Source: Luteimonas granuli
Lineage (GTDB): Bacteria > Pseudomonadota > Gammaproteobacteria > Xanthomonadales > Xanthomonadaceae
Direction: 5' to 3'
NCBI RefSeq assembly: GCF_007795095.1
Contig: NZ_CP042218.1
Span: forward strand, 434,001 to 498,000
DNA: 64,000 bases
In this document: in pieces, positions 16,288 through 25,601 of the stretch
Layout of the letters: each line of letters begins with the position of its first letter
Position numbering within the stretch: position 1 is the first letter of the stretch
Made by a program: the position numbers and the translations under genes
Notes under the pieces: generated by a model
What the model was told of the DNA's origin: nothing
Seen by the model: only the letters and a program-made list of their open reading frames with translations
Databases searched by the model: none

Positions 16288-17543
16288 GGGAATGCTCCAA
16301 TCGCATGCAGCAGGCTGGTATGAGCGAGGCCCCGCTCGGCTTTGCGGCGCGCAAGATCCGCGCTGGCCGCTCTCGAGTCGCGGTGGGCAAGAAGAAGTTC
16401 GGCGAGCGGGATCTCCCCGGCGGCGAAGGCCCGCTCCATCATCCGTTGGCGCCGGGACAGCAGTTCGGCCCGCTGCCGGGCCCCCTCGAGCTGGCGACCG
16501 GTGATCTCGAAGTCCGACCGGGCAGCAGCCAGGTCGGCGGCATGCTTGCTGCGCGCCAGCGACAACTCGGCCTGTGCCACGTCAAGGGCGGATTGGGCAG
16601 TGGCCTGGGCAAGCTCGCGCCTGGCGCCGAGGCCCAGCGGTATTCGCAGCGCGAGCACCAGACTGCGATCGCCCGTCGCGGCGGGACCGTCGGATTCTTC
16701 CTTGGCTCCCAGCGTCAGCTCCGGCGGTGCGCCGAGGGAGCGCCGCACTGCAGCCCTCTCGCCTTCGGCGCGACGGACCGACGCCTCCGCGGCCACCAGG
16801 GACGGCGGCGTACCCGCCCTGGAGAGCAGGCTTCTGCTGTCGATCCGCGCCTCGGCTTCCATCTCGCCGGCCTCGACCGTCTCCTCGTAGCCGGTCAGCA
16901 CCGTCCAGCGCGCACGCGCGGCCTCGAGCCGACGCAGCGCGTCGTCCCTTGCCATCTCCGCGTCGAGCACCCCGGCACGGGAGGCAAGCAGGTCGCTCGT
17001 CGCCAGATCACCGAAGGCCACCCTGCGCTCGACCACGCCCGCCAGCTCCACCAGGGCGTCGACCGCAGATTGCGCGGCAACCAACTCGGCCTGGCGGGCA
17101 GCAATGTCCCACGCCGTTTCTCGGACGCGCGCCGCGACCTCGAGCTGCGCCTGCGCGAGGTTGGCGCTCGCCCATGCTGCATCCGCGCGCGACGCATCGA
17201 CTGCCGCCCGGCGCTGCCCCGGCATCCACAAGGGCCAGCTGAGACCGATCTCCGTTTCCGTCGCACTGCCCGCTCTGGCGCCGCCATACCAGTCCCCCTC
17301 CTCGCGCGACCACGCCAGGGCGGGACTGTCGGCGGCGAAGCTGCGTGCGACCCGCATCCCGGCCTCTGCCCGGCGCGACTCCGAATCGGCATGTCGTGCC
17401 TCCACTGCAATGCGCCAGGCCGCATCGACCGCTTCAACAAGCGTCGGTCTCCCCGCGATGCCGGCGGCGGAAGCAGCCGGCGCGACGAGAAACAAGGAAG
17501 CCAACAGCAGGCCCGCCAACGGGCCTGGGCAGAAGCATCTCAT
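16284..17543 (-). CDS. TolC-family outer-membrane efflux channel
   Basis: About 419 residues from the ATG at 17543, preferred because AAGGAA precedes it and a signal peptide (LAGLLLASLFLVAPAASAA) follows. The mature part is the helical repeat of OMF proteins: two related halves with long amphipathic helices (AGMRVARSFAADSPALAWSREEGDW; LGLGARRELAQATAQSALDVAQAELSLARSKHAADLAAARSDFEI). It should be the outer-membrane channel of the RND pump encoded downstream. It is the first gene of the tightly overlapping set channel - adaptor-domain protein - adaptor - pump. Confidence 0.85.
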   Translation of the reverse strand: MRCFCPGPLAGLLLASLFLVAPAASAAGIAGRPTLVEAVDAAWRIAVEARHADSESRRAEAGMRVARSFAADSPALAWSREEGDWYGGARAGSATETEIGLSWPLWMPGQRRAAVDASRADAAWASANLAQAQLEVAARVRETAWDIAARQAELVAAQSAVDALVELAGVVERRVAFGDLATSDLLASRAGVLDAEMARDDALRRLEAARARWTVLTGYEETVEAGEMEAEARIDSRSLLSRAGTPPSLVAAEASVRRAEGERAAVRRSLGAPPELTLGAKEESDGPAATGDRSLVLALRIPLGLGARRELAQATAQSALDVAQAELSLARSKHAADLAAARSDFEITGRQLEGARQRAELLSRRQRMMERAFAAGEIPLAELLLAHRDSRAASADLARRKAERGLAHTSLLHAIGAFP

Positions 17544-17670
17544 GATCGATTCCTTGAGACCCGGGTGGATCCGTCTCGCCGAAGGCACGGCGAAGGCGGA
17601 CCTCCGCGCGATTCCGGCGAAGCCGAGTGAAAGGGGGAGGCGTCATCCACGCGCACTCCGAAGTGGCCCC

Positions 17671-17700
17671 ACCGGCCTCCCGCCGCAGCGGGAAGCCGGT
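17671..17700. repeat. Strong hairpin in the gap upstream of the TolC-like gene
   Basis: ACCGGCCTCCCGC and GCGGGAAGCCGGT form a near-perfect 13-bp stem with a CGCA loop between the metallopeptidase stop and the channel gene start. There is no T-run, so it may be an mRNA processing or stability element separating the two transcripts. The remainder of the 180-base gap holds nothing else that I recognise. Confidence 0.4.
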
Positions 17701-17722
17701 AGCGGCCGGTCCAGTCAAGCAA

Positions 17723-18721
17723 CTACCAGTTCGGGTTCATGATGGTCGCCCCGGGGAACTTCACGACCTTCTCCTCGTAGATCGGGTCGTAGTAGTGCCC
17801 GCTTTCCAGGTAGTCCCGGTTCCACTGTTTGGTGCCATCCGGCGACAGCCGATACACATACGGCGACATCAGCAGGCGCTCAAGGTGCCACCGTCCTTCC
17901 TCTCCCGAGGGAATGTCGGCGCCGTCGCCGTAGAGCATCAGGCCACCTTCGGCATACACCTCGTGCGCTGGGTTGGTGTCCTTGTACTCGTGGCTGACAT
18001 TCATCACCTTGTGTCCGATCTCATGCGCGATCGTCCTGCTGAGGCGACTGGGCGTGGACAGGTTGCTGATCGTGATCACCCCGCGGTAAGGCCTCGGAAT
18101 CGTGTCGACGTACGAGTACGAGGGGAACGACAGCCCCCCTGTCCTCACCATCTTCACCGTCCAGTTCCTTCCCTCCGAGATCTCCAGGAATGGGAAGACC
18201 ACATCCTGGAACGCCAGCAGGTAGATGGTGTTCGGACTGTTGTCGTCCACCTCCACCATGCTCTGGAAGGCGCGCAGGGCCATCTCGGTCAGCTCGGCCG
18301 GGTGCCGCTTGCTCGACTCGTAGGAGTTGATGTACTCCGTGTCTGGCACCCGCGGGATCTCGTTCGCCTGGATCGACAGGAACTTCGGGTCGACCGCCCC
18401 CGTCTTGACCGACAGGAGATTGACCTGCAGCCCGGCCGGCCTGTAGATCTCCTTGGCGATCCTGAGCCCCTCGAGCATCCTGGAAACGGAGACCTTGTCG
18501 AACGAGGGGTCAAAGTTCGATGGAACGTAGATCGCCACGTCCACCGAGGGCTTGCCAGGCACGACATCGCTGTTGAAACTGGCCAGATCGACGGAAGCGA
18601 CCGGAGTCCACTGCACTTTTTCCACCGCAGGGAGTCCGCGCGTTTCCGCGGACACAGCGCCTGAGCACATGAGCGCAAGTGCCCCATGCAGCGTCACAAG
18701 AGTTAGCAATCCACGCTTCAT
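17723..18721 (-). CDS. Secreted HExxH-type metallopeptidase-like protein
   Basis: A 332-residue exported protein with a signal peptide ending near SGAVSA. The active-site signature is HEIGHKVMNVSH (HExxHxxxxxH, about residues 235-246), which fits a metzincin-type zinc site, although no obvious Met-turn can be assigned by eye. The upstream half has no family that I can name (VDVAIYVPSNFDPSFDKVSVSRMLEGLRIAKEIYRPAG). It lies in the metal-handling block with the same orientation as its neighbours, 13 bases downstream of the cupin gene. It could be a protease or a zinc-binding relative; the substrate is unknown. Confidence 0.7.
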   Translation of the reverse strand: MKRGLLTLVTLHGALALMCSGAVSAETRGLPAVEKVQWTPVASVDLASFNSDVVPGKPSVDVAIYVPSNFDPSFDKVSVSRMLEGLRIAKEIYRPAGLQVNLLSVKTGAVDPKFLSIQANEIPRVPDTEYINSYESSKRHPAELTEMALRAFQSMVEVDDNSPNTIYLLAFQDVVFPFLEISEGRNWTVKMVRTGGLSFPSYSYVDTIPRPYRGVITISNLSTPSRLSRTIAHEIGHKVMNVSHEYKDTNPAHEVYAEGGLMLYGDGADIPSGEEGRWHLERLLMSPYVYRLSPDGTKQWNRDYLESGHYYDPIYEEKVVKFPGATIMNPNW

Positions 18722-18734
18722 CGTTCGTCACCTG

Positions 18735-19430
18735 TCAGTACTTGATGTTGGCAAGCACGCTGTCGAAGTCCGGATTGACCGAACGTGCGAACACGATCGC
18801 GGGGTGGTCAGGCTTCAGGGCGTCGAAGTAGAACGCAGTGCCCGCCTGGCGCTCCACGTCCACTGCGGCCTGCATCGACCTGATGCCCCGGTTGAACGTC
18901 TCGTAGTTCTCTCCTTCCTGCTTGGTCTTGACGATCAGCAGGAGGGCGCCCTCGCCGAACGGTGCCTCCCATCCCGTTGGCATGTTGTCGCCGAAACGGA
19001 ACAGGGAACCGGCCTCCATCACGTGACGCTTTCCTTCACTGGCAAGGACCCACCTGCCACGCACCGTGTAGATGACGCTTCCGGTGTCATGAGGATGCTC
19101 CTCCAGGAACATGCCGGGCTTGAGCTCGATGAAGAACGCGCGCTCACGCTCCGCGAAAAGCAGCGGCCCGAACAATCCCTCGTGCGTGAGGATCGACGAC
19201 CTGGACTGCACCGCCTTCTCCAGGTTCTGGACGATCTCCACATTGGTCGCCAGCCGGATGTACTCCGGAGAGACGTCGGTCGCCGGAATGACCTTCTTCT
19301 CTTCGATGGCGGCGTGGCTGTGGGCCGGACCATCGCCATGCGAATGCGATTGGCCATGGCTGTGCCCGTGGTCCTGGGCACACGCCGCCGAGGAAAACAG
19401 CAGCGCGACGAGCATGCAACGGATCTTCAT
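18735..19430 (-). CDS. Periplasmic cupin-domain protein with His-rich N-terminus
   Basis: A 231-residue exported protein. Cleavage after the signal peptide (AACA) exposes QDHGHSHGQSHSHGDGPAHSH, a histidine-rich metal-binding tail. A cupin fold follows: GMFLEEHPHDTGSVIYTVRGRWVLASEGKRHVMEAGSLFRFGDN, with the metal-ligand pattern HPHDTG...(E). The signal ends in a Cys-Ala-Gln context (SSAACAQ), so a lipoprotein is possible but the lipobox is poor. It sits between the TonB receptor and the metallopeptidase-like gene. A buffering or sensing role for zinc, nickel or copper is inferred. Confidence 0.75.
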   Translation of the reverse strand: MKIRCMLVALLFSSAACAQDHGHSHGQSHSHGDGPAHSHAAIEEKKVIPATDVSPEYIRLATNVEIVQNLEKAVQSRSSILTHEGLFGPLLFAERERAFFIELKPGMFLEEHPHDTGSVIYTVRGRWVLASEGKRHVMEAGSLFRFGDNMPTGWEAPFGEGALLLIVKTKQEGENYETFNRGIRSMQAAVDVERQAGTAFYFDALKPDHPAIVFARSVNPDFDSVLANIKY

Positions 19431-19559
19431 AGCAATCTCCTGTAACGTCGTTTTCGGGTTCGTGGTGGCCGAACGGTGGAGCCGCGCCTTCGGCGGCTTT
19501 CTAGAACTTCATGCAACTTCCGGTGCCCGCGTGGCTCCCTGGCGGACGGATGGATCAAA

Positions 19560-19578
19560 GCGGGGATGCCGCCCCCGC
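19560..19578 (-). terminator. Possible terminator of the TonB receptor gene
   Basis: On the minus strand GCGGGG...CCCCGC forms a 6-bp stem followed by TTTGAT just downstream of the receptor stop codon. The T-run is short, so this is a weak call. The rest of the 155-base gap to the cupin gene holds no other recognisable feature. Confidence 0.35.
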
Positions 19579-19585
19579 CACGGGG

Positions 19586-22291
19586 TTACCAGCGGTAACC
19601 GAATCGCACGTTCCACCTGCGACCAAGCAGGTCATAGGTCATCGTGTCGGTGTTGGCATCGGTGTAGCTCTGAACGAACGGCGCCTTCTTGTCGAAGACG
19701 TTGTCCACGCCCAACGAGACATCCATGTTCTTTCCGATGTCGTACTTTCCCTGCAGGTAGTGGTAGAAGATGCTGGGCGCGTGGTCGCCGATCGTTCCCC
19801 GCGCGGCGTTGATGTCGTCCACCTTGCCGATGTACTGGACGCTCCAGGATCCGGACCAGGGTCCCTTCGCCGCGCTCAGCGTGTTGAACGCACGCCACTC
19901 CGGATAACCGCCGCTTCCGCCGGTGGTGTATCCGGCGTACTCGATCAGGCTGCCACCCTGATAGGGAACGATGCTGTACTCCTTCAGGTAGGAGATCTCC
20001 GTCTGGAGCGAAGCCTGGAGGCCGGCCATCTGGAACTCGTAGATGACGCCGAGGTCGATGCCCGAAACCACTTCGCTGGCGGCGTTCACCGGCTGGCTGG
20101 AGAGAAAGTCGATTTCTCCGGTGATGCTGTTCCGGGTGAAGTTGCGTCCATCGCAGAATGGATGGGACATGCCTGCCGAGTTGTAGCAGAGGGCGAGCTT
20201 GGTCGAGCCGGCGACGCTCCGGATCGCATTCTCGATCTCGATCTTGTAGTAGTCGACTGTAGTGGTCAGGCCGTTGACGAAGCCCGGTGTCCAGACCAGG
20301 CCGGCGCTGAACGTATCGGCGTCCTCGGGCTTCAGGTTGATGTTGCCGCCCGTGGTCGTCAGCACCGAATTGCTGGGCTGCACGTACCCGACGGGAACTC
20401 CGGAGGATGCGCAGTTCTGGCGGACAACCGACGACGAGGGCAGTGACGACCAGCCACTGCAAGGATCGGATGTGGTCAGGTTGCCGGTGCTGATTCCGCC
20501 GAAGAGCTGCGAGATGCTCGGGATCCTGAATGCGGTCGATTTCGTCGCCCTGAACTTCAGCGACGGAACGACCGTCCAGTCGAGGCCTGCCTTGTAGTTC
20601 GTGTCGCTGCCGAACAGGTCGTAGTCCGAGTAGCGCGCCGCCACGTTGAACGCCAGTGACTCTGCGAACGCCGCATCGCTCAGGATGGGCACGGACAGCT
20701 CCGCGAACGCTTCCTTGGCCTGGTACTCGCCCCGGATGTTCTGGGCCCGGTTGCTGTTCGATACCCCGAGGACAGTCAGCGAGTCAGGATAGCTCCAGCC
20801 GTTCTCCTTCCGGACCTCGATCCCCGACGCGAACCCCATCGGACCCGCGGGGAGGTCGAAAAGCTGGCCGGAGACATCCGCGACGAAGGAAAGCATCCTG
20901 TTCCCGCCGGCGTCCCGGGTGGAAAACAGGATGTAGTCGACGACGTCCTGGGTGACGTCCCCGTATCCCAGGTAGTCCGCGCAAGGGATCGCTGCGCCCT
21001 GGACGGGACTGCAGCGCGAGGTATCGAGCGTGGCGTCGACCCGATCCAGGTTCGCGACGTTCGAGAACCCGCTGAGCGCGGTGCTTCGACCGTAGTTGAC
21101 TGCCGCCGACCAGGACCAGTAATCGGCGAACGCCCCCTGGAGGCCGACGACGCCGCGTACGGTGTCGACGTCCTGGTACGCGATTCTCGGACCGCCCTCG
21201 TCCAACCTCCTGCGGACAAGGGTGAGTCTCTGCCCCGTCGGGTTGGTCGGATGGTCGGCCGCGATCACCATGGGCCTGAACTGGCCCAGCGATCCCGGGG
21301 TCGCAAGCTGGTTGGATTTCCGGTTCGAGTACAGGAACTCCGTGAACAGATCGACGTTGTCGGTGACGTCGTAGTTGCCCAGCGTGCTGACGCTGTACCG
21401 CTTGATGGGATTGACCGCGTTCAGCGCCGTGTTCACGTTGACGTTGTGGACTCGGCTCGAGTAGGGCTCGTAGAAATCCCCGTCGCGGCCTGGCACCTGG
21501 TTGAAGTTCACCATCGTTCCGTCCGCGAGGAGCGCACGGCCGCCCGGTGTGGAGGAGCTTCCGGTGCAGATCAACTCCCCGTTGACGACCCCCATGCCGC
21601 ATGGCGCACGCGACGCCATCGGGACGTCTCCACCCTCGCTCCAGGACACGCCGAACATCATGGATCCCCGCTCGCCCCTGGTTCCGTAGGTGAAGTCGGC
21701 AGACATGTCCTCGCCGTCGCCCCTGGACGTTTCCCCATACTTGAGGCCGAGTTCGGAGCCTTCGAAACCCTTCTTCGTGATGATGTTGACAACGCCCGCG
21801 ACCGCATCGGCGCCATAGAGCGCGGACGCACCGTCCTTCAGCACTTCGATCCGCTCGATCATCGAGATGGGGATCATGTTGAGGTCGACCGCATTGTTCG
21901 CGCCGGTTCCGCCATTCACGATCCGGCGACCGTTCATGAGCACGAGCGTACGGGTGACGCCGATTCCGCGAAGGTTGACTTGCGCGGTTCCCCAGCCATC
22001 GCTGGTCCAGTAGGAGTTCGTCTGGTTTCCGGCGAATCCCGCGGAAGCAGGCATGCGCTGCAGCAGCACCTCGACGGAAGCCGCGCCCGATGCCTTGATC
22101 TCTTCCGCGCTGATGACGCTGACGGGACCCACGCCGGACACCTGCGCGCCCTTGATGTGTGATCCGGTGACGGTCACGGCGTCCAGCGTCGCCGCATCCG
22201 CGCTGCCGGACGCAGTGTCCTGCGCGGACGCGACGCCCGCATAGAGCAGGGCATGGATCGCAATGACGATGGCCTTCTTGTTCAGAACCAT
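19586..22291 (-). CDS. TonB-dependent outer-membrane receptor
   Basis: A 901-residue receptor. The start is the ATG at 22291 (MVLNKKAIVIAIHALLYAGVASAQ), with GAGGGG upstream and a signal peptide; the longer frame has neither. The plug domain begins with a TonB-box-like DAVTVTG and contains IKASGAASVEVLLQRMP and VLKDGASALYGADAVAGVVNIITKK. A large beta-barrel follows, with many alternating aromatic strands, ending in RRWNVRFGYRW (terminal aromatic). No carboxypeptidase-like N-terminal domain. The ligand is unknown; the location between His-rich proteins and the hut genes makes a metal or metal-histidine complex an attractive guess. Confidence 0.9.
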   Translation of the reverse strand: MVLNKKAIVIAIHALLYAGVASAQDTASGSADAATLDAVTVTGSHIKGAQVSGVGPVSVISAEEIKASGAASVEVLLQRMPASAGFAGNQTNSYWTSDGWGTAQVNLRGIGVTRTLVLMNGRRIVNGGTGANNAVDLNMIPISMIERIEVLKDGASALYGADAVAGVVNIITKKGFEGSELGLKYGETSRGDGEDMSADFTYGTRGERGSMMFGVSWSEGGDVPMASRAPCGMGVVNGELICTGSSSTPGGRALLADGTMVNFNQVPGRDGDFYEPYSSRVHNVNVNTALNAVNPIKRYSVSTLGNYDVTDNVDLFTEFLYSNRKSNQLATPGSLGQFRPMVIAADHPTNPTGQRLTLVRRRLDEGGPRIAYQDVDTVRGVVGLQGAFADYWSWSAAVNYGRSTALSGFSNVANLDRVDATLDTSRCSPVQGAAIPCADYLGYGDVTQDVVDYILFSTRDAGGNRMLSFVADVSGQLFDLPAGPMGFASGIEVRKENGWSYPDSLTVLGVSNSNRAQNIRGEYQAKEAFAELSVPILSDAAFAESLAFNVAARYSDYDLFGSDTNYKAGLDWTVVPSLKFRATKSTAFRIPSISQLFGGISTGNLTTSDPCSGWSSLPSSSVVRQNCASSGVPVGYVQPSNSVLTTTGGNINLKPEDADTFSAGLVWTPGFVNGLTTTVDYYKIEIENAIRSVAGSTKLALCYNSAGMSHPFCDGRNFTRNSITGEIDFLSSQPVNAASEVVSGIDLGVIYEFQMAGLQASLQTEISYLKEYSIVPYQGGSLIEYAGYTTGGSGGYPEWRAFNTLSAAKGPWSGSWSVQYIGKVDDINAARGTIGDHAPSIFYHYLQGKYDIGKNMDVSLGVDNVFDKKAPFVQSYTDANTDTMTYDLLGRRWNVRFGYRW

Positions 22292-22625
22292 TGGTTTCCC
22301 CTCAAGGAAGTTGTTTGTGGATCCGGTCCAATCGATCGCATCGATCGCCTGTTCCTTCCCCCCCACCACGTGCGGCGCTCCTGCCGCTTGCACTCCAACA
22401 ACTCCTGCCGCTTGCCGGCCACAACGGGCAACTGCCGACCCAGCGTGATTAGATATATACATAATGATTCACCGACCTGCAACAGAGCGACCGTTCGACC
22501 TCGGGGGGCCACCGACTCTTCGCCGCACTGGTCCGCGGACATCAGCGGCCGCCCACGGGACTCGCCTGCGGGAACGCGATACTGGAATGCCGCAACGTTG
22601 CCTGAGCGGCCTTCAAGCCGGCCTT
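22292..22625. other. Intergenic region upstream of the TonB receptor
   Basis: About 330 bases without a credible gene. It contains an AT-rich patch (AGATATATACATAATGATT, around 22451-22469) that could hold the receptor promoter. Its TATAC half resembles one arm of the hut operator, but weakly. It also contains two direct copies of CTCCTGCCGCTTGC at 22378-22391 and 22402-22415. Confidence 0.4.
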
Positions 22626-23297
22626 TCAAGCGGCGGCGATCAGACCCCGGGCAGGTGCCATGCCCTCACCGAAGTCGAGCGCGCGTGGCACGGATTCCGT
22701 CAGGCCGAACGGCATGGCCTGGTGCGCCAACGCCGATCCTGCAGCGGACGTGGCCCTGGTCTGAATCAGCCAATGCCCGTCTGCGCCGCCTGGCGAAAAG
22801 CCAGTGTCAGCCGATGAACGGATCCGGCCCTGCCTGGAACTCAGGCGATGGGCGGTCTGTGGGGCGCGCCCGGACGTACACAGGGCAGGCCCGAAGGACA
22901 GAAGGCCAACGGCGTCGCCGCGGGAAGGGGCTCGCCAAGGCGGGAAGGGATCCTCATCCTGGTCGAACAGGACAGGCGCTCCCGAGAAATGGAAAAAGCC
23001 GTGTTCGCCGCTCACATGGTTCGGATCGGCGCCATGCGAATGGCCGTCGAGCGTCAGCCGGGAGCCGGAGGATGCGTCGGAATCCGGATGGTGGATCCCG
23101 GGATGATGGTGACCATCCTCGCCGCCGTGGTGATGGTCGTGCGCGAAGGAATGAGCGTCGAACAGTTCCCCTGCATGCTCGACTTCATGCAGGGCGCTGA
23201 GGAACGACGAAAGCACGGTGCACTGGAGGCTGATCGCGAACATCACCACCATGCACACCAGGCCGATACGTGTCCTGTTGTGGATCGAGCGCTTCAT
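22626..23297 (-). CDS. His-rich membrane-anchored protein
   Basis: About 223 residues from the ATG at 23297 (MKRSIHNRTRIGLVCMVVMFAISLQCTVLSSF). The N-terminus is one hydrophobic anchor or uncleaved signal, followed by an extremely His-rich region: HDHHHGGEDGHHHPGIHHP, then DGHSHGADPNH. The remainder is low-complexity and recognised by no family. I infer binding of Zn, Ni, Cu or Co in the periplasm. The gene follows the GntR regulator gene by 81 bases on the same strand and has a hut-operator-like sequence in its leader, so control by the HutC-type regulator is plausible. Confidence 0.65.
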   Translation of the reverse strand: MKRSIHNRTRIGLVCMVVMFAISLQCTVLSSFLSALHEVEHAGELFDAHSFAHDHHHGGEDGHHHPGIHHPDSDASSGSRLTLDGHSHGADPNHVSGEHGFFHFSGAPVLFDQDEDPFPPWRAPSRGDAVGLLSFGPALCTSGRAPQTAHRLSSRQGRIRSSADTGFSPGGADGHWLIQTRATSAAGSALAHQAMPFGLTESVPRALDFGEGMAPARGLIAAA

Positions 23298-23301
23298 GTT
23301 T

Positions 23302-23313
23302 ATGTCTATACCA
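23302..23313. promoter_or_regulatory. Candidate HutC-type operator in the leader of the His-rich gene
   Basis: ATGTCTATACCA matches the reverse complement (TTGTCTATACAA) of the hut divergent-promoter site at 25602-25613 in 10 of 12 positions. It lies 5 bases upstream of the His-rich gene's ATG. Supported by similarity only. Confidence 0.4.
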
Positions 23314-23378
23314 TGGCGTTTCGGACGCTGCAAGCATCGGGATTCGCGTGATTCCGGCGTTCCCGCCCATGGGGCCGG

Positions 23379-24101
23379 CTAGCCGTGCCTGCCCGTGGTC
23401 CCGGGTGCGAACCTTGCGACCAGGTCGTAGGACTCCCCTACGAAGACCTGCCGCACGAAGGTGACCGGCCGCTCCCCGCGCCAGGTCTGGCGATCCAGCA
23501 CCAGACAGGCGGTTCCCGGCGGGATCCGCAGGAGCCCCGCCTGCCTTTCGTCGGCCCCCGCAGCGCTGATGCGGTGCTGGGCACGGGTCCACGGAACGTG
23601 CTCCAGCAGCCAGCTTCCGGGCACGACTCCCTTGAAGTCCTGCTCCAGCGCCTGTGGTACGGCGAGCGGATTCACGACCCGCTCCTCCAGCGCAAACGGC
23701 ATCTCGTCGGCCAGATGGAGGCTTTGCAGGGCCAGCAGCTGCCCCCCCTCGGCGATCTCCACTTCATGCGCCATTCGCTGGCGCGGCTTGCGCAGCCGTC
23801 GCCCCAACAACTGGAACCGGTAGGAATGCCCTCTTTTGGCGACCTCGACCGGGATATCGGGAATATCCAGGGCCACCTGCTCGATATACGGGTGCGGTCG
23901 CGACACGAACGACCCCGCGCGACGCCGGCGCTCGATCATTCCGGCTTCCGCCAGTGCAGTCAGCACCTTGTTCACCGTCATCCGCGAACAGCCGTACTGC
24001 ACCATCAACTCGTGCTCGAACGGGATGCGGTAGCCCGGCGGCCACTTTCCGCTGCGGATCTTCCGCTCGATGTCGCCACGGATCCGCTGGTTGAGCGTCA
24101 T
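23379..24101 (-). CDS. hutC: GntR/HutC-family transcriptional repressor
   Basis: About 240 residues from the ATG at 24101 (MTLNQRIRGDIERKIRSGKW); a TTG at 24170 would add 23 residues. The winged helix-turn-helix lies at about 1-70 (YRIPFEHELMVQYGCSRMTVNKVLTALAEAGMIERRRRAGSFV), and the UTRA ligand domain at about 95-240 (LLALQSLHLADEMPFALEERVVNP; CLVLDRQTWRGERPVTFVRQVF). HutC repressors bind urocanate as inducer; this role is supported by the position directly downstream of hutF and next to hutHU. A palindromic site at 25602-25613 is the likely operator. Confidence 0.88.
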   Translation of the reverse strand: MTLNQRIRGDIERKIRSGKWPPGYRIPFEHELMVQYGCSRMTVNKVLTALAEAGMIERRRRAGSFVSRPHPYIEQVALDIPDIPVEVAKRGHSYRFQLLGRRLRKPRQRMAHEVEIAEGGQLLALQSLHLADEMPFALEERVVNPLAVPQALEQDFKGVVPGSWLLEHVPWTRAQHRISAAGADERQAGLLRIPPGTACLVLDRQTWRGERPVTFVRQVFVGESYDLVARFAPGTTGRHG

Positions 24102-24180
24102 GCTCTTTCGAGTCTTCACGATGTCTGCGAATCCATCGCGCACCTCCCGCGCCGTGTCCGAGCCCACCAATAGTGAACGG

Positions 24181-25554
24181 CTACCGGTCGAGCACGCGCC
24201 TCAACGCCGGGCCGTAGCGCTGCACGATCTCGTCGCGTCGGAAATGCCGGCCATCCTCGACCAACCGGCCACCCCTGCGCCACACCGATTCGACCGCGCC
24301 ATTACGTGCGGCGAAAAGCCAACTGTCAAGCCATGCATCACCGGCGCCTCCCTGCAGGGCGGGATGCCCGCTGCGCAGCTCGACGAAGTCCGCGGACCCG
24401 CCGACCTCGAGACCGTGGGCGGCACCCAGTGCCTGCGAGCCTCCGGACACGGCCTGCTCGAACAGGAACCGGCCCGTGGAGCCGCCGCCCGGAGGGGCAA
24501 GGACATTGCGCCCGCGGAGACGGAGGCGCTGCCCGTATTCCAGCAACCGCAGTTCCTCGGCCGAGTCGATGAGCACATTGGAGTCCGAGCCGATGCCGAA
24601 ACGCCCGCCCGCGCGGAGGAACTCCCGGACCGGGAACACTCCATCGCCAAGGTTCGCCTCCGTGATCGGACACAGGCCGACGACCGCGCCACTGGCGGCT
24701 ATGCCTGCGATCTCCTCCGCGAGGACATGTGTCGCATGCACCAGGCACCAGCGGCCGTCGACGTCCACGTGCTCCAGCAGCCACTGGACCGGACGCTGGC
24801 CGCTCCAGCGCAGGCAGGCCTCGACTTCGGCCACCTGCTCGGCGACATGGATGTGGACGGGGCCAGGGGTGATGTGGAGGAGTGCTCGCAGCTCGTCCGG
24901 CGTCGTTGCGCGCAGGCTGTGCGGGGCAACCCCCAGAACGGCGTCCCCCAGGGGTGAGATGGCGGCCGCGGCCCCTTCCATGAGAGCCGCAAACCCCTCG
25001 AGGTCGTGCGTCAATCTGGCCTGGGCCGGGGTCGGTGGCGCTCCGCCGAAGTCCGAATGCGCATAGAAGACGGGCAGCAGGGTCAGGCCGATGCCCGTCG
25101 CCTGCGCCGCCGCCGCGACGCGCGCGCACATTTCCGCCCGCTCTGCGTAGGGGCGTCCGCCCGCTCCGTGATGCAGATAGTGGAACTCTCCGACGCGAGT
25201 GAATCCGGCCTCCAGCATCTCCATGTAGGCCAATTCCACGATCGCCTGGAAGCTGTCCGGATCCAGGTGGTCGAGGAAGCGGTACATCAGTTCGCGCCAG
25301 CTCCAGAAGCTGTCTGCCTGATCACCCCCCGCCTCGGCAAGACCGGCCATGCCTCGCTGGAACGCGTGGCTGTGCAGATTCCCCAGACCCGGCACGACAA
25401 TACCCAGCCTCACGGTGCCGGCATCCGGGGGAACTCCCGTCTCTACCTGGGCGATCCGGCCTTGCTCGACACGCAGACATACGTCCCCGGCCCAGCCCGA
25501 GGGCAGCAGCGCGTGCTCGATCCAGAACGTCCTGCCACCCATCCCGCGCGCCAT
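24181..25554 (-). CDS. hutF: Formimidoylglutamate deiminase HutF
   Basis: About 457 residues from the ATG at 25554, chosen because AAGGGGAGA lies 7 bases upstream. It is a metal-dependent amidohydrolase: [16 protein letters not shown] (metal HxH), [21 protein letters not shown] and GIGSDSN (final metal Asp). HutF converts N-formimino-glutamate to N-formyl-glutamate plus ammonia in the five-step histidine pathway. It is divergent from hutH and 10-80 bases upstream of hutC, depending on hutC's start. The pathway then needs HutG, which is not in the window. Confidence 0.92.
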   Translation of the reverse strand: MARGMGGRTFWIEHALLPSGWAGDVCLRVEQGRIAQVETGVPPDAGTVRLGIVVPGLGNLHSHAFQRGMAGLAEAGGDQADSFWSWRELMYRFLDHLDPDSFQAIVELAYMEMLEAGFTRVGEFHYLHHGAGGRPYAERAEMCARVAAAAQATGIGLTLLPVFYAHSDFGGAPPTPAQARLTHDLEGFAALMEGAAAAISPLGDAVLGVAPHSLRATTPDELRALLHITPGPVHIHVAEQVAEVEACLRWSGQRPVQWLLEHVDVDGRWCLVHATHVLAEEIAGIAASGAVVGLCPITEANLGDGVFPVREFLRAGGRFGIGSDSNVLIDSAEELRLLEYGQRLRLRGRNVLAPPGGGSTGRFLFEQAVSGGSQALGAAHGLEVGGSADFVELRSGHPALQGGAGDAWLDSWLFAARNGAVESVWRRGGRLVEDGRHFRRDEIVQRYGPALRRVLDR

Positions 25555-25601
25555 CCGGCTCTCCCCTTGGCACCGCTGGACACGTGCCCGACCGGTCATT
25601 A

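Noticed and set aside
19431..19585. Hairpin (AGCCGC...GCGGCT then TTTCT) as a plus-strand terminator
   Set aside because: No plus-strand gene precedes it, so a terminator role is unsupported.
22463..23200. Plus-strand frame opposite the His-rich gene
   Set aside because: Arg/Pro/Gly-rich, no motif; the minus-strand frame carries a hydrophobic anchor and His repeats.
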